A stretch of DNA of 5,903 bases, taken from Patescibacteria group bacterium UBA2193. Lineage in GTDB: Bacteria > Patescibacteriota > Minisyncoccia > Moranbacterales > DUUL01. Each line of letters begins with the position of its first letter. Position 1 is the stretch's first letter. The notes beneath the pieces are model-generated. The model was given only the letters and a program-made list of their open reading frames with translations, had not been told where the DNA came from and made no database searches. The stretch lies in the NCBI GenBank assembly GCA_002327335.1, contig DCVH01000073.1:1-5903 (forward strand), read 5' to 3'. Below are positions 1-5,417 of the stretch, piece after piece. The position numbers and the translations under genes are program-made.

Positions 1-60
1 GAGGACATTGGTATAAGATTATTGTTTGGTAAACATCAATTACTCGTTAACCAGAAACTA

Positions 61-88
61 ACAACTATTAATTAACAATTATTAATTA
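61..88. repeat. 14-bp tandem repeat upstream of alaS
   Basis: Two adjacent 14-bp units, acaactattaatta (61-74) and acaattattaatta (75-88), differ at one base. They end 5 bp before the alaS start codon. They make the leader A/T-only over most of its length and leave no Shine-Dalgarno motif. The repeat may be a slippage product or may keep the start region unstructured; its role is not visible from the sequence. The rest of positions 1-60 holds no feature I can support. Confidence 0.7.
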
Positions 89-93
89 GACAA

Positions 94-1968
94 ATGATCA
101 CCGCAAACGAACTTCGACAAAAGTATTTGAAATTTTTTGAGAGCAAAGGACACGCAATTATTCCTTCTGCTCCACTTGTGCCAGAAAATGATTCAACCGT
201 TCTTTTTACGACTGCCGGAATGCATCCACTCGTGCCATATTTAATGGGAGAGAAACACCCTATGGGAAAACGCTTAGCGGATGTGCAGAAATGCGTTCGT
301 ACTGGGGATATTGATGAGGTTGGAGATCCAACTCATCACACTTTTTTTGAGATGCTTGGCAATTGGTCTCTTGGTGATTACTTTAAAGAAGAATCAATTA
401 CAATGAGTTGGGAATTTTTGACCTCAAAAGAATGGCTGGGACTTGATAAAAATAGAATTGCTGTTTCAGTTTTTGCTGGAGATAAGGATGCGCCTTTTGA
501 TGAAGGGTCTTTTGAAATTTGGAAAAATATTGGCATGTCAGAAAGTCGAATTGCCAAACTTCCCAAGAAAAATAATTGGTGGGGACCAGCTGGAGAGACT
601 GGGCCTTGCGGAGCAGATACAGAAATTTTCTATTGGGTGGGTGATGCGGAAAAGGTTCCAGATAGTTTTAATGATGATAATGATTTATGGGTGGAAATTT
701 GGAATAATGTTTTCATGGAATATAATAAAAAGAAAGATGGAGCTTATGAAAAAATAGCTCAGCAAAATGTTGATACGGGGATGGGATTGGAAAGAATTTT
801 AGCGGCAGTAAATGGTTTTAGTGATAATTATAAAACAGAACTTTTTTGGCCTATAATTCAAAAAATTGAAGAACTGACAAAATTTAAATATGGAGAAAAA
901 TCTGATAGTGAACATATCAAAGATGATGGACAATGTTGGGTTGATACAAGAAAGTCAATGCGAATCGTGGCTGATCATATTAAGGCAGCAGTATTTATGA
1001 TTACTGATGGGGTTGAGCCGTCAAATACTGAGCGAGGTTATGTTCTTCGAAGATTAATTCGTCGAGCAGTACGACAAGGATATAAGTTGGGAATTAAAAA
1101 TAATTTCACAGCTGAAATCGCAAAAATCGTCCAAGATTTATGCAAAGAAACCTATCCAGAAGTTTTGAACGAAAACGTTTTAGTTGAATTGCAAAAAGAG
1201 GAGAATAATTTTAGAAAAACATTAGAAAGGGGATTGGTGAAAATCGATAAGTATTTAAGTAATCCTGAAGGAAATTTCTTTTATGAAAAAAAGGGAGATG
1301 AGATGGGGAAGCGCCAATTGTATTTCAATACGGATGCTACTGAATTAATTTTTGATTTATATCAAACAGAAGGTTTCCCTTTGGAGATGACACTGGAAGA
1401 ATTAAAGAGGACAGGCGTTTCTTTCGATGAAAATAAATTGAAAGAAAGGTTTAATGAGTTATTGAAAAAACACCAAGATCTTTCTCGAACCGCTTCGGCT
1501 GGAATGTTCAAGGGTGGCTTGGCTGATACCAAAGAAGAAACAACTCAACTTCACACGGTGGCACATTTGATGTTGGCAGGACTCCGAAAAACGCTTGGCG
1601 AGCATGTTCATCAGAAGGGATCAAATATTAACGGCGAAAGAGTGCGTTTCGATTTTTCTCATCCGGAAAAAATGACTGATGAACAAAAACAGGCAGTGGA
1701 AAAATATGTCAACGAAGCGATTGAAGCGAAAGTTGATGTTGCTCTGGAAGAAATGTCACTTGACGAAGCAAGAGAGAAAGGAGCAGAAGGCGCTTTTGAA
1801 AATAAATATGGCGATGTCGTGAAAGTTTTTACAATCGAAGGATTTTCCAGAGAAATTTGTGGAGGCCCCCACGTCAAAAACACCGGAGACATTAAAGGAA
1901 AATTCAAAATAAAAAAAGAAGAATCCTCCAGCGCTGGAGTTAGGAGAATTAAAGCGGTTCTGGAATAA
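94..1968 (+). CDS. alaS: Alanine--tRNA ligase, short form lacking the C-Ala domain
   Basis: Cytoplasmic class II aminoacyl-tRNA synthetase that charges tRNA-Ala and hydrolyses misacylated Ser- or Gly-tRNA-Ala. The catalytic domain is at about residues 1-240, with class II motif 2 around 69-97 (Arg69, then the HHTFFEMLGNWSLGDYF stretch) and motif 3 as DTGMGLER at 227-234. The tRNA-recognition region follows, including GVEPSNTERGYVLRRLIRR near 307-325. The editing domain carries its zinc ligands in HTVAH (His487, His491) and CGGPH (Cys589, His593); the family usually has CGGTH in the second motif. The protein ends at residue 624 just after the conserved AGVRR motif, whereas typical bacterial AlaRS is about 870 residues, so the C-terminal DHHA1/C-Ala domain is absent. 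From memory, short forms like this occur in Patescibacteria. A second copy of the 3' end at 4009-4069 has the same stop, so the short end is native and not caused by truncation. The ATG at 94 gives the usual family N-terminus; no Shine-Dalgarno motif precedes it. Confidence 0.97.
   Translation: MITANELRQKYLKFFESKGHAIIPSAPLVPENDSTVLFTTAGMHPLVPYLMGEKHPMGKRLADVQKCVRTGDIDEVGDPTHHTFFEMLGNWSLGDYFKEESITMSWEFLTSKEWLGLDKNRIAVSVFAGDKDAPFDEGSFEIWKNIGMSESRIAKLPKKNNWWGPAGETGPCGADTEIFYWVGDAEKVPDSFNDDNDLWVEIWNNVFMEYNKKKDGAYEKIAQQNVDTGMGLERILAAVNGFSDNYKTELFWPIIQKIEELTKFKYGEKSDSEHIKDDGQCWVDTRKSMRIVADHIKAAVFMITDGVEPSNTERGYVLRRLIRRAVRQGYKLGIKNNFTAEIAKIVQDLCKETYPEVLNENVLVELQKEENNFRKTLERGLVKIDKYLSNPEGNFFYEKKGDEMGKRQLYFNTDATELIFDLYQTEGFPLEMTLEELKRTGVSFDENKLKERFNELLKKHQDLSRTASAGMFKGGLADTKEETTQLHTVAHLMLAGLRKTLGEHVHQKGSNINGERVRFDFSHPEKMTDEQKQAVEKYVNEAIEAKVDVALEEMSLDEAREKGAEGAFENKYGDVVKVFTIEGFSREICGGPHVKNTGDIKGKFKIKKEESSSAGVRRIKAVLE
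1908..1968 (+). repeat. Direct repeat copy 1 (alaS 3' end), putative left attachment site
   Basis: The last 61 bp of alaS recur at 4009-4069 with 56 of 61 identities and no gaps, at an offset of 2101 bp. The mismatches are at 1929, 1932, 1947, 1957 and 1960. Similarity stops exactly after the TAA stop codon on the right, and fades upstream of about 1908 on the left. The copy contains the perfect palindrome CTCCAGCGCTGGAG (1926-1939), which encodes part of the conserved SSAG region. I read this copy as the joint between the host alaS body and an inserted element. Confidence 0.85.
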
Positions 1969-1977
1969 GGATTTTTG

Positions 1978-1986
1978 TGTTATGAT
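1978..1986 (+). promoter_or_regulatory. Candidate extended -10 promoter for the four-gene block
   Basis: TGT followed by TATGAT (1981-1986) fits an extended -10 element, with five of six bases matching TATAAT. It lies 9 bp after the alaS stop and about 40 bp before the first cargo start at 2026. A -35 box at the expected spacing would read ttctgg (1958-1963), which is poor and would sit inside the alaS repeat. In such an AT-rich spacer chance matches are common. If real, it gives the block its own transcription next to the left repeat. Confidence 0.35.
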
Positions 1987-2025
1987 TTTTAAAATAAAAA
2001 ATATTTAACAAATCAAATAAAAAAG

Positions 2026-2778
2026 ATGGAAAAATTTGGATTTAAAAAAACTTTACCAAAAGAAGAGATGGGAGTAGAAGGAGAAAAAATGCTAGATAAA
2101 TTTTTGAATCAAGAAAAAGGTGTTTTGGAAAAATTTGGAGCTTTCGGAAAAGGTAGAATCGGAAAAACAATTAAAATGTTAACGCTATTGTCAACGCTTT
2201 CTTGTGGAACAATTGCCTGTGGAACTTTGGGTGGCAGGGAAAAATTTTCTGCTCAAACACCGTTGTGTGAGTCTAGTTATGGAAAACCTTCAATTAGAGA
2301 GTTGGAAGAAAAAGAGCTTTTGCCTGATCTTGTTGCAGGGTTGAGAGAGCTAGAAAAAGAGCAGGGAACGGTTTTTTTGGGGAAGATTATAGAAACCGGA
2401 AAAATTATTGAGATAGTGAAAAATGAAGAAGGGGAAATGGAAGAGGATAATTCGGAGCTTTTTATTGATGGAAAAAAAGTTGAGATATCGAAGATATCGA
2501 TGTTTCTTGACGGGGGAAGTTATAATGTAAGCTTTTTAACAAGTGATAATAAAAATGGTTATATTAAAATAGCTAATCCGCATGTAGATGCAGTAAATAG
2601 AATTTATGAGAAAGACAGTTCCTTTATCATAGGAATTGCAAATCAAGAAACTGGCGAAGAAGAATTTTCTTCGGATATAGTTTTTGACACTTATTATGGC
2701 AAACCGATGGGATATTTCTTTGATGTCGAAGAATACAATGATTATTGCCAAGACAAAAACGAGGGAAATAATTCTTAG
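2026..2778 (+). CDS. Unrecognised secreted or lipoprotein-like protein (250 aa)
   Basis: I do not recognise a family. Residues 1-44 are polar and charged, rich in Lys, Glu, Phe and Gly. A hydrophobic stretch with two cysteines follows at about 45-66 (IGKTIKMLTLLSTLSCGTIACG), after basic residues Lys42, Arg44 and Lys47. This looks like a long-leader signal or anchor. Cys60 or Cys65 could be the lipidated residue, but position -3 is Thr in both cases rather than the usual Leu, so the lipobox is weak. Residues 70-250 are predicted to lie outside the membrane: an acidic helical part (about 88-110), then a region with alternating hydrophobic residues that looks beta-rich (115-240), and an acidic, Asn-rich tail. 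It is the first and largest gene of the block between the alaS repeats. The start is the first ATG after the alaS stop; a later ATG at codon 15 (2068) would also keep the hydrophobic segment. Surface anchoring is an inference. Confidence 0.8.
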   Translation: MEKFGFKKTLPKEEMGVEGEKMLDKFLNQEKGVLEKFGAFGKGRIGKTIKMLTLLSTLSCGTIACGTLGGREKFSAQTPLCESSYGKPSIRELEEKELLPDLVAGLRELEKEQGTVFLGKIIETGKIIEIVKNEEGEMEEDNSELFIDGKKVEISKISMFLDGGSYNVSFLTSDNKNGYIKIANPHVDAVNRIYEKDSSFIIGIANQETGEEEFSSDIVFDTYYGKPMGYFFDVEEYNDYCQDKNEGNNS

Positions 2779-2815
2779 TTAATATGAAATAAAAATAATT
2801 TATAACTTAATCACA

Positions 2816-3094
2816 ATGCAAGAAGAATATATTTCAAAAATAATAAATTTTCTAAAAAATAATATTAGCCCAGAAGAATCTTCTCTCTTGGAATCTGATT
2901 TACGAATAATGAAGATTGAAGAATTAGAAGAGATGTTGGATTTTTTAAATGAAAATCAAGATTTTGCTGCTAGTTTTGTCTATTTTTATTTTAAAAAAAG
3001 AAATGCGTTGTTGAATAAAGACGACAAGTTGTGGAATAAAATTATAATTGAAGAGGAATTGTTTTTAAATAGTTTAAATAAATTGTTAATTTAA
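2816..3094 (+). CDS. Unrecognised small acidic helical protein (92 aa)
   Basis: No family is recognised. The sequence looks almost wholly alpha-helical. Residues 1-45 are amphipathic and Glu/Leu/Ile-rich, including SPEESSLLESDL (18-29) and KIEELEEMLDFLNE (33-46). An aromatic cluster FVYFYF follows at 54-59, then a basic KKR at 60-62 and a second helix around 72-92. It has no cysteine, no signal peptide and no clear membrane span, so it is probably cytoplasmic and may bind a partner protein. It starts 37 bp after the preceding gene and ends 13 bp before the next, which suggests co-transcription. Codon use is extremely AT-rich. It has no Shine-Dalgarno motif. Open reading frame length, spacing and shared strand support it as a real gene; its function is unknown. 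Confidence 0.7.
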   Translation: MQEEYISKIINFLKNNISPEESSLLESDLRIMKIEELEEMLDFLNENQDFAASFVYFYFKKRNALLNKDDKLWNKIIIEEELFLNSLNKLLI

Positions 3095-3107
3095 TAAATA
3101 AAATAAT

Positions 3108-3626
3108 ATGAAAAACATTATGAAAGAAAACATAAATAGACAAGATCCTCCTAAAGAAGAAAGTGTTTCTGCGCAAGAAAACCCAAGAGAAGCAAGCTTT
3201 GTCGAAGAAGATGTTGTGGTAACAGAATTTGTAGAAGCCAATAGCGAAAAAATTAAACAGGCAGCGGAGAATTGGTTGGTTTCCGAAGAACAAAAATTGA
3301 AAAATAATGACAAGACAAGGTTTAGAATTTTTTCCGCACTTGGGGCGCTTGCTGCTATGTCTATAACTACAGTAACACTTTTTCCAGGTGGCGACCCAAT
3401 AGATAGGATGTTAGCCACAGCAATTGGTTATGGTATATCAGCTATTATAGGAGGAACTGTTGGCGGAGGTATCGGCAAGGTTTATAATTATTTTAATAGA
3501 AAAATTAATCAAGGTTATGATCCAAATCAAACAAAAAGAACAACTGAACATGAAGACCCAAGGATGTTTGAACATCAAAAAAGAGAAACTGAGCATTTAG
3601 TGAGAAAAGAAAGGATTTTTGAATAA
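3108..3626 (+). CDS. Unrecognised membrane protein with two TM segments and a glycine zipper (172 aa)
   Basis: Residues 1-70 are soluble, acidic and probably disordered then helical, with Trp56 near the end. Two hydrophobic segments follow: about 72-92 (FRIFSALGALAAMSITTVTLF) and about 101-123. They are joined by a short PGGDPIDR turn. The second is Gly-rich (GYGISAIIGGTVGGGIGK) with Gly spaced every few residues, the pattern of glycine-zipper helices that pack tightly or oligomerise in membranes. A charged tail (124-172) rich in Lys, Arg, Glu and His follows. With both ends polar and a very short loop, a helical hairpin with both termini on the same side is the natural model. Pore-forming, toxin-like or structural roles are all possible and cannot be separated from sequence. 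An alternative start is Met5 (3120). It lies 13 bp after the 92-aa gene and 23 bp before the 104-aa gene. Confidence 0.78.
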   Translation: MKNIMKENINRQDPPKEESVSAQENPREASFVEEDVVVTEFVEANSEKIKQAAENWLVSEEQKLKNNDKTRFRIFSALGALAAMSITTVTLFPGGDPIDRMLATAIGYGISAIIGGTVGGGIGKVYNYFNRKINQGYDPNQTKRTTEHEDPRMFEHQKRETEHLVRKERIFE

Positions 3627-3649
3627 TTAAAAATAATAAGTCAAAAAAC

Positions 3650-3964
3650 ATGGAAAACAAACAGGCAGAAAAAAATTTACGAGATTTGAATTTATTATTT
3701 GAGACACTGGGATTTGATGAAAAAACAAAAAGGGATCATCTAGAGAGACTTTCAACTATTATCTTTGTGTATGCCTCCGAAAAACTTGATCAGATGATTA
3801 TACGAGAAAAAGATTTAGAACTTCCGGAAATGAAATCTTCTGAAGACTTCTATAATCATTACAAAAAATATATTAACGAAGAAGTGATCAGCAAAGTAAT
3901 CGAAGAAATAACTATTAAAAAATTCACAGAATATTTTTCTGCAATAGAGAGTGAGTGCTGTTGA
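3650..3964 (+). CDS. Unrecognised small helical protein (104 aa), possibly DUF5663-like
   Basis: The N-terminal half runs LLFETLGFDEKTKRDHLERL (15-34) into STIIFVYASEKLDQMI. This pattern (a short Leu-Gly-Phe turn followed by a long amphipathic helix) recalls, from memory only, small Patescibacteria proteins of the DUF5663 type; I cannot verify it. The C-terminal half (about 62-100) is a second charged helical region, and the chain ends in Glu-Cys-Cys. There is no signal peptide or clear TM segment, so it is likely cytoplasmic. It is the last gene of the block and ends 44 bp before the second alaS 3'-end copy. It is the only gene in the window that stops at TGA; readthrough would add just six codons. 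No Shine-Dalgarno motif is visible. Confidence 0.72.
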   Translation: MENKQAEKNLRDLNLLFETLGFDEKTKRDHLERLSTIIFVYASEKLDQMIIREKDLELPEMKSSEDFYNHYKKYINEEVISKVIEEITIKKFTEYFSAIESECC

Positions 3965-4008
3965 TTTGATAAAAATAATTAATGGTTGAAAAAATATTAT
4001 AAAAGAAT

Positions 4009-4069
4009 AATAAAAAAAGAAGAATCCTCTAGTGCTGGAGTTAGGAGCATTAAAGCGATTTTGGAATAA
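4009..4069 (+). pseudogene. Stranded 3'-end fragment of alaS (direct repeat copy 2)
   Basis: A 61-bp copy of the alaS 3' terminus, 92% identical to 1908-1968. In frame it reads KKEESSSAGVRSIKAILE followed by TAA. Differences from the intact gene are Arg to Ser in the AGVRR motif, Val to Ile, and three synonymous changes. Four of the five differences have C or G in copy 1 and T or A here. The fragment has no ATG start in frame: the frame is closed by TAA at 3980-3982, with only a TTG at 3986 after it. It ends 9 bp before the hydrolase start codon, so it probably marks the original end of alaS, directly followed by the hydrolase gene. Alternatively it is a decayed duplicate. Confidence 0.85.
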
Positions 4070-4078
4070 AATAAAAAA

Positions 4079-4657
4079 ATGTTTGCAGATATTGGTTTGG
4101 GGATAATTGCGGCGATAGTGACAAGTTTCTTGTTTGAGGTGGATCTTTCAAACGGGCTTGTTTTTGGTGGGGTGATTTTCACTTTATTGCCTGATATTGA
4201 TGCGCTTGCGAGTTTGCTGAAAAAGAAAACTTTTTTGATTTTGCATGAGCATCGACAATTTCCCCACAAACCTTTAGCGATGATTCCATTGGCAGTTGCA
4301 ATTGCTTTTTTGTTTGGACCACACTGGGCTTTTCTCGTTGGTTTTTCTTTGTTTTTGCACCTTCTTCACGACAGCATTGGGATTGGCTGGGGCGTGCAGT
4401 GGCTTTGGCCTTTTTCAAAAGATTATTTTTCTTTTTTCTATCTTTTCCAACCGAAGAATAGGCTAACTATTCCCGGAAAGAAATTTGGGATTTATAGATT
4501 CAAAGAAAGTGAGCTTGCTTATTTGGAAGAAAATTTCGGTGACCCAAATTGGGTGAAGAATATTTATTTTAAATTTCATCCATATTCCATCGCAGAATTT
4601 CTGATTTTTGTCGGGGCAGTGATTTGGTTGTTTAGTTTATTCAGAATTTACGCATAA
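4079..4657 (+). CDS. YdjM/DUF457-type membrane-bound metal-dependent hydrolase
   Basis: Integral membrane protein of the family annotated as inner-membrane metal-dependent hydrolases (YdjM/YbcI, DUF457). Family hallmarks are visible in order: LPDID at 37-41 after a first hydrophobic hairpin, HEHRQFPHKP at 56-65 (His56, His58, Arg59, His63), and HLLHDSIGIGWGVQWLWPF at 94-112 (His94, His97, Asp98). The Asp and His residues are the presumed metal ligands. Hydrophobic segments lie at about 4-19, 26-38, 67-81, 83-98 and 171-188. The protein is 192 residues, a normal length. The physiological substrate of the family is not established; some members are LexA-regulated, but no LexA site is evident here. 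Its ATG lies 9 bp after the stop of the stranded alaS fragment, suggesting it was once translated directly downstream of alaS. Confidence 0.85.
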   Translation: MFADIGLGIIAAIVTSFLFEVDLSNGLVFGGVIFTLLPDIDALASLLKKKTFLILHEHRQFPHKPLAMIPLAVAIAFLFGPHWAFLVGFSLFLHLLHDSIGIGWGVQWLWPFSKDYFSFFYLFQPKNRLTIPGKKFGIYRFKESELAYLEENFGDPNWVKNIYFKFHPYSIAEFLIFVGAVIWLFSLFRIYA

Positions 4658-4659
4658 TA

Positions 4660-4735
4660 TATCTCCCCAAGAAATATTTTTTCTTCGGCCTTTCGTTTCA
4701 CACGGCAGCTGCGAAAAACATTTCTTGAGGAGATA
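4660..4735. repeat. Long inverted repeat (hairpin, 16-bp arms) between hydrolase and peptidase genes
   Basis: The left arm (4660-4675, tatctccccaagaaat) is the reverse complement of the right arm (4720-4735) at 15 of 16 positions. After one mismatch the stem continues for five or six A-T and G-T pairs (4677-4682 with 4713-4718). This leaves a loop of about 30 nt that is richer in G+C than the surroundings and contains the palindrome gcagctgc (4705-4712). It begins 2 bp after the hydrolase stop. There is no T-run after the right arm, so it is not a textbook intrinsic terminator. It could stabilise or end the upstream mRNA, or be a small MITE-like insertion. Confidence 0.75.
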
Positions 4736-4783
4736 ATGCATTGTTTTATTCAAGAGTATGAATTGTATTATTATAAAAACAAT

Positions 4784-5344
4784 ATGACAAAATTTATTCT
4801 ACATGGAGGGGGAGAAACTCAAAACCCAGAAAAGCACAATGATTTTTTTCGGGAAATAATTAAAAATTTGCCAGATGAGGCAAAGGTTTTGATCGCTTAT
4901 TTTGCGGTGCCTGAGGACGGGATTGCGAGTCGGCATCCGGTTTATGAAAAATATTTTCAAGACAATGCGAATGGAAAGAAGATTGAATTAAAAATTGCCA
5001 GTGAAGAAAGTTTCATTGAAGAACTTCGATGGGCGGATGCTGTTTATTTTCGAGGAGGGGACACCTATATGCTTTTAGATAGAGTGAATCAGTATCCAAA
5101 TTTCAAAGAAGAACTTTTGAAAAAGAAGCTTGTGGCGGGATCTTCTGCGGGAGTTTATTTTCTTTCTAATTACGGATTATCTGCGAGAAAAGATATTGTT
5201 TATAAGGGGCTGGGAATTTTACCGATTAAAAACAATTGTCATTATACAGATGATAAAAAAGAAGCAATAAAAGTTTTAGACCAATATCCTGGAGAGCTTG
5301 TGCTGTTGAGAGAGGGGGAGTTTAAAGTTATGGAAGTTAAGTAG
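4784..5344 (+). CDS. Peptidase E-like serine peptidase (family S51)
   Basis: Cytoplasmic serine peptidase of the PepE/cyanophycinase clan; characterised PepE enzymes release N-terminal Asp from dipeptides. The sequence shows the N-terminal strand MTKFILHGGGE (1-11), the strand and loop ADAVYFRGGDT (84-94) typical of the family, and the nucleophile elbow AGSSAG (118-123) with Ser121 as the presumed nucleophile. The GLGILP (142-147) to CHY (152-154) region supplies His153, the likely catalytic His. Length is 186 residues, against about 230 for E. coli PepE, and the C-terminus is compact. I start it at the ATG at 4784. An upstream in-frame ATG at 4736 would add 16 residues that do not fit the family and would begin at the edge of the inverted repeat. 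The specific substrate is not determined, since some relatives are called type 1 glutamine amidotransferase-like. Confidence 0.85.
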   Translation: MTKFILHGGGETQNPEKHNDFFREIIKNLPDEAKVLIAYFAVPEDGIASRHPVYEKYFQDNANGKKIELKIASEESFIEELRWADAVYFRGGDTYMLLDRVNQYPNFKEELLKKKLVAGSSAGVYFLSNYGLSARKDIVYKGLGILPIKNNCHYTDDKKEAIKVLDQYPGELVLLREGEFKVMEVK

Positions 5345-5360
5345 TATTATAAGACTAATG

Positions 5361-5403
5361 GATCCCCGCCGGAGTTTATGCTCGCGAAGGCGGGTGCGGG
5401 AAT
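5361..5403. repeat. GC-rich palindromic intergenic repeat
   Basis: This GC-rich island in an AT-rich spacer can fold: cccgcc (5365-5370) pairs exactly with ggcggg (5389-5394). An alternative pairing uses cccgc with gcggg at 5396-5400. It ends in gcgggaatgac, which resembles dispersed palindromic intergenic repeats I remember from several bacterial groups. No T-run follows on either strand, so an intrinsic terminator is unlikely. It occupies most of the 73-bp gap between the peptidase and Nudix genes. Its base composition differs sharply from the flanks, which suggests a dispersed repeat and not native spacer sequence. Confidence 0.6.
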
Positions 5404-5417
5404 GACAAATCAAAAAT

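Larger units (their letters stand above)
1908..4069 (+). mobile_element. Putative 2.1-kb inserted element in the 3' end of alaS, bounded by 61-bp direct repeats
   Basis: The span between and including the two alaS 3'-end copies holds four unrecognised genes on one strand with gaps of 37, 13 and 23 bp. The block is visibly richer in A+T than its neighbours: positions 2821-2880 contain 11 G/C in 60, against 28 in 60 at 1501-1560. The geometry (gene body, new 3' end, cargo, old 3' end, downstream gene) is what integrative elements that target conserved gene 3' ends produce. No integrase, transposase, replication protein or terminal inverted repeat is visible inside, so mobility would have to be supplied in trans or be lost. 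The alternative is a tandem duplication of alaS with loss of most of one copy and later gene insertion. Insertion is an inference; the repeat and its contents are observed. Confidence 0.55.

Noticed and set aside
1..75. Possible 3' end of an upstream gene: frame 1 is open to a TAA at 73-75, and frame 3 to a TAA at 30-32.
   Set aside because: Both tails are short, neither resembles a known protein end, and open runs of this length are expected by chance. The choice between frames cannot be made from this window.
2483..2502. Short repeated gatatcga motif inside the 250-aa gene.
   Set aside because: It encodes a repeated Ile-Ser pair within an open frame. Two short copies are too little to call a functional repeat.
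3962..3982. UGA as a sense codon (code 25), since the 104-aa gene ends at TGA.
   Set aside because: Readthrough adds only six codons before TAA. The other genes are open without internal TGA and use normal glycine codons, so the standard code fits.
3982..4002. Tiny ORF starting with ATG just before the second alaS fragment.
   Set aside because: It has six codons and then a stop, with no start signal and no similarity to anything. It is a chance ORF.
4660..4735. Intrinsic terminator for the hydrolase gene.
   Set aside because: The hairpin is strong but no T-run follows the right arm. It is therefore listed as an inverted repeat, not a terminator.
4736..4783. Upstream ATG extending the peptidase E-like protein by 16 residues.
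   Set aside because: The extension is aromatic and unlike the family N-terminus. It begins at the edge of the inverted repeat, while the ATG at 4784 gives the expected first strand.
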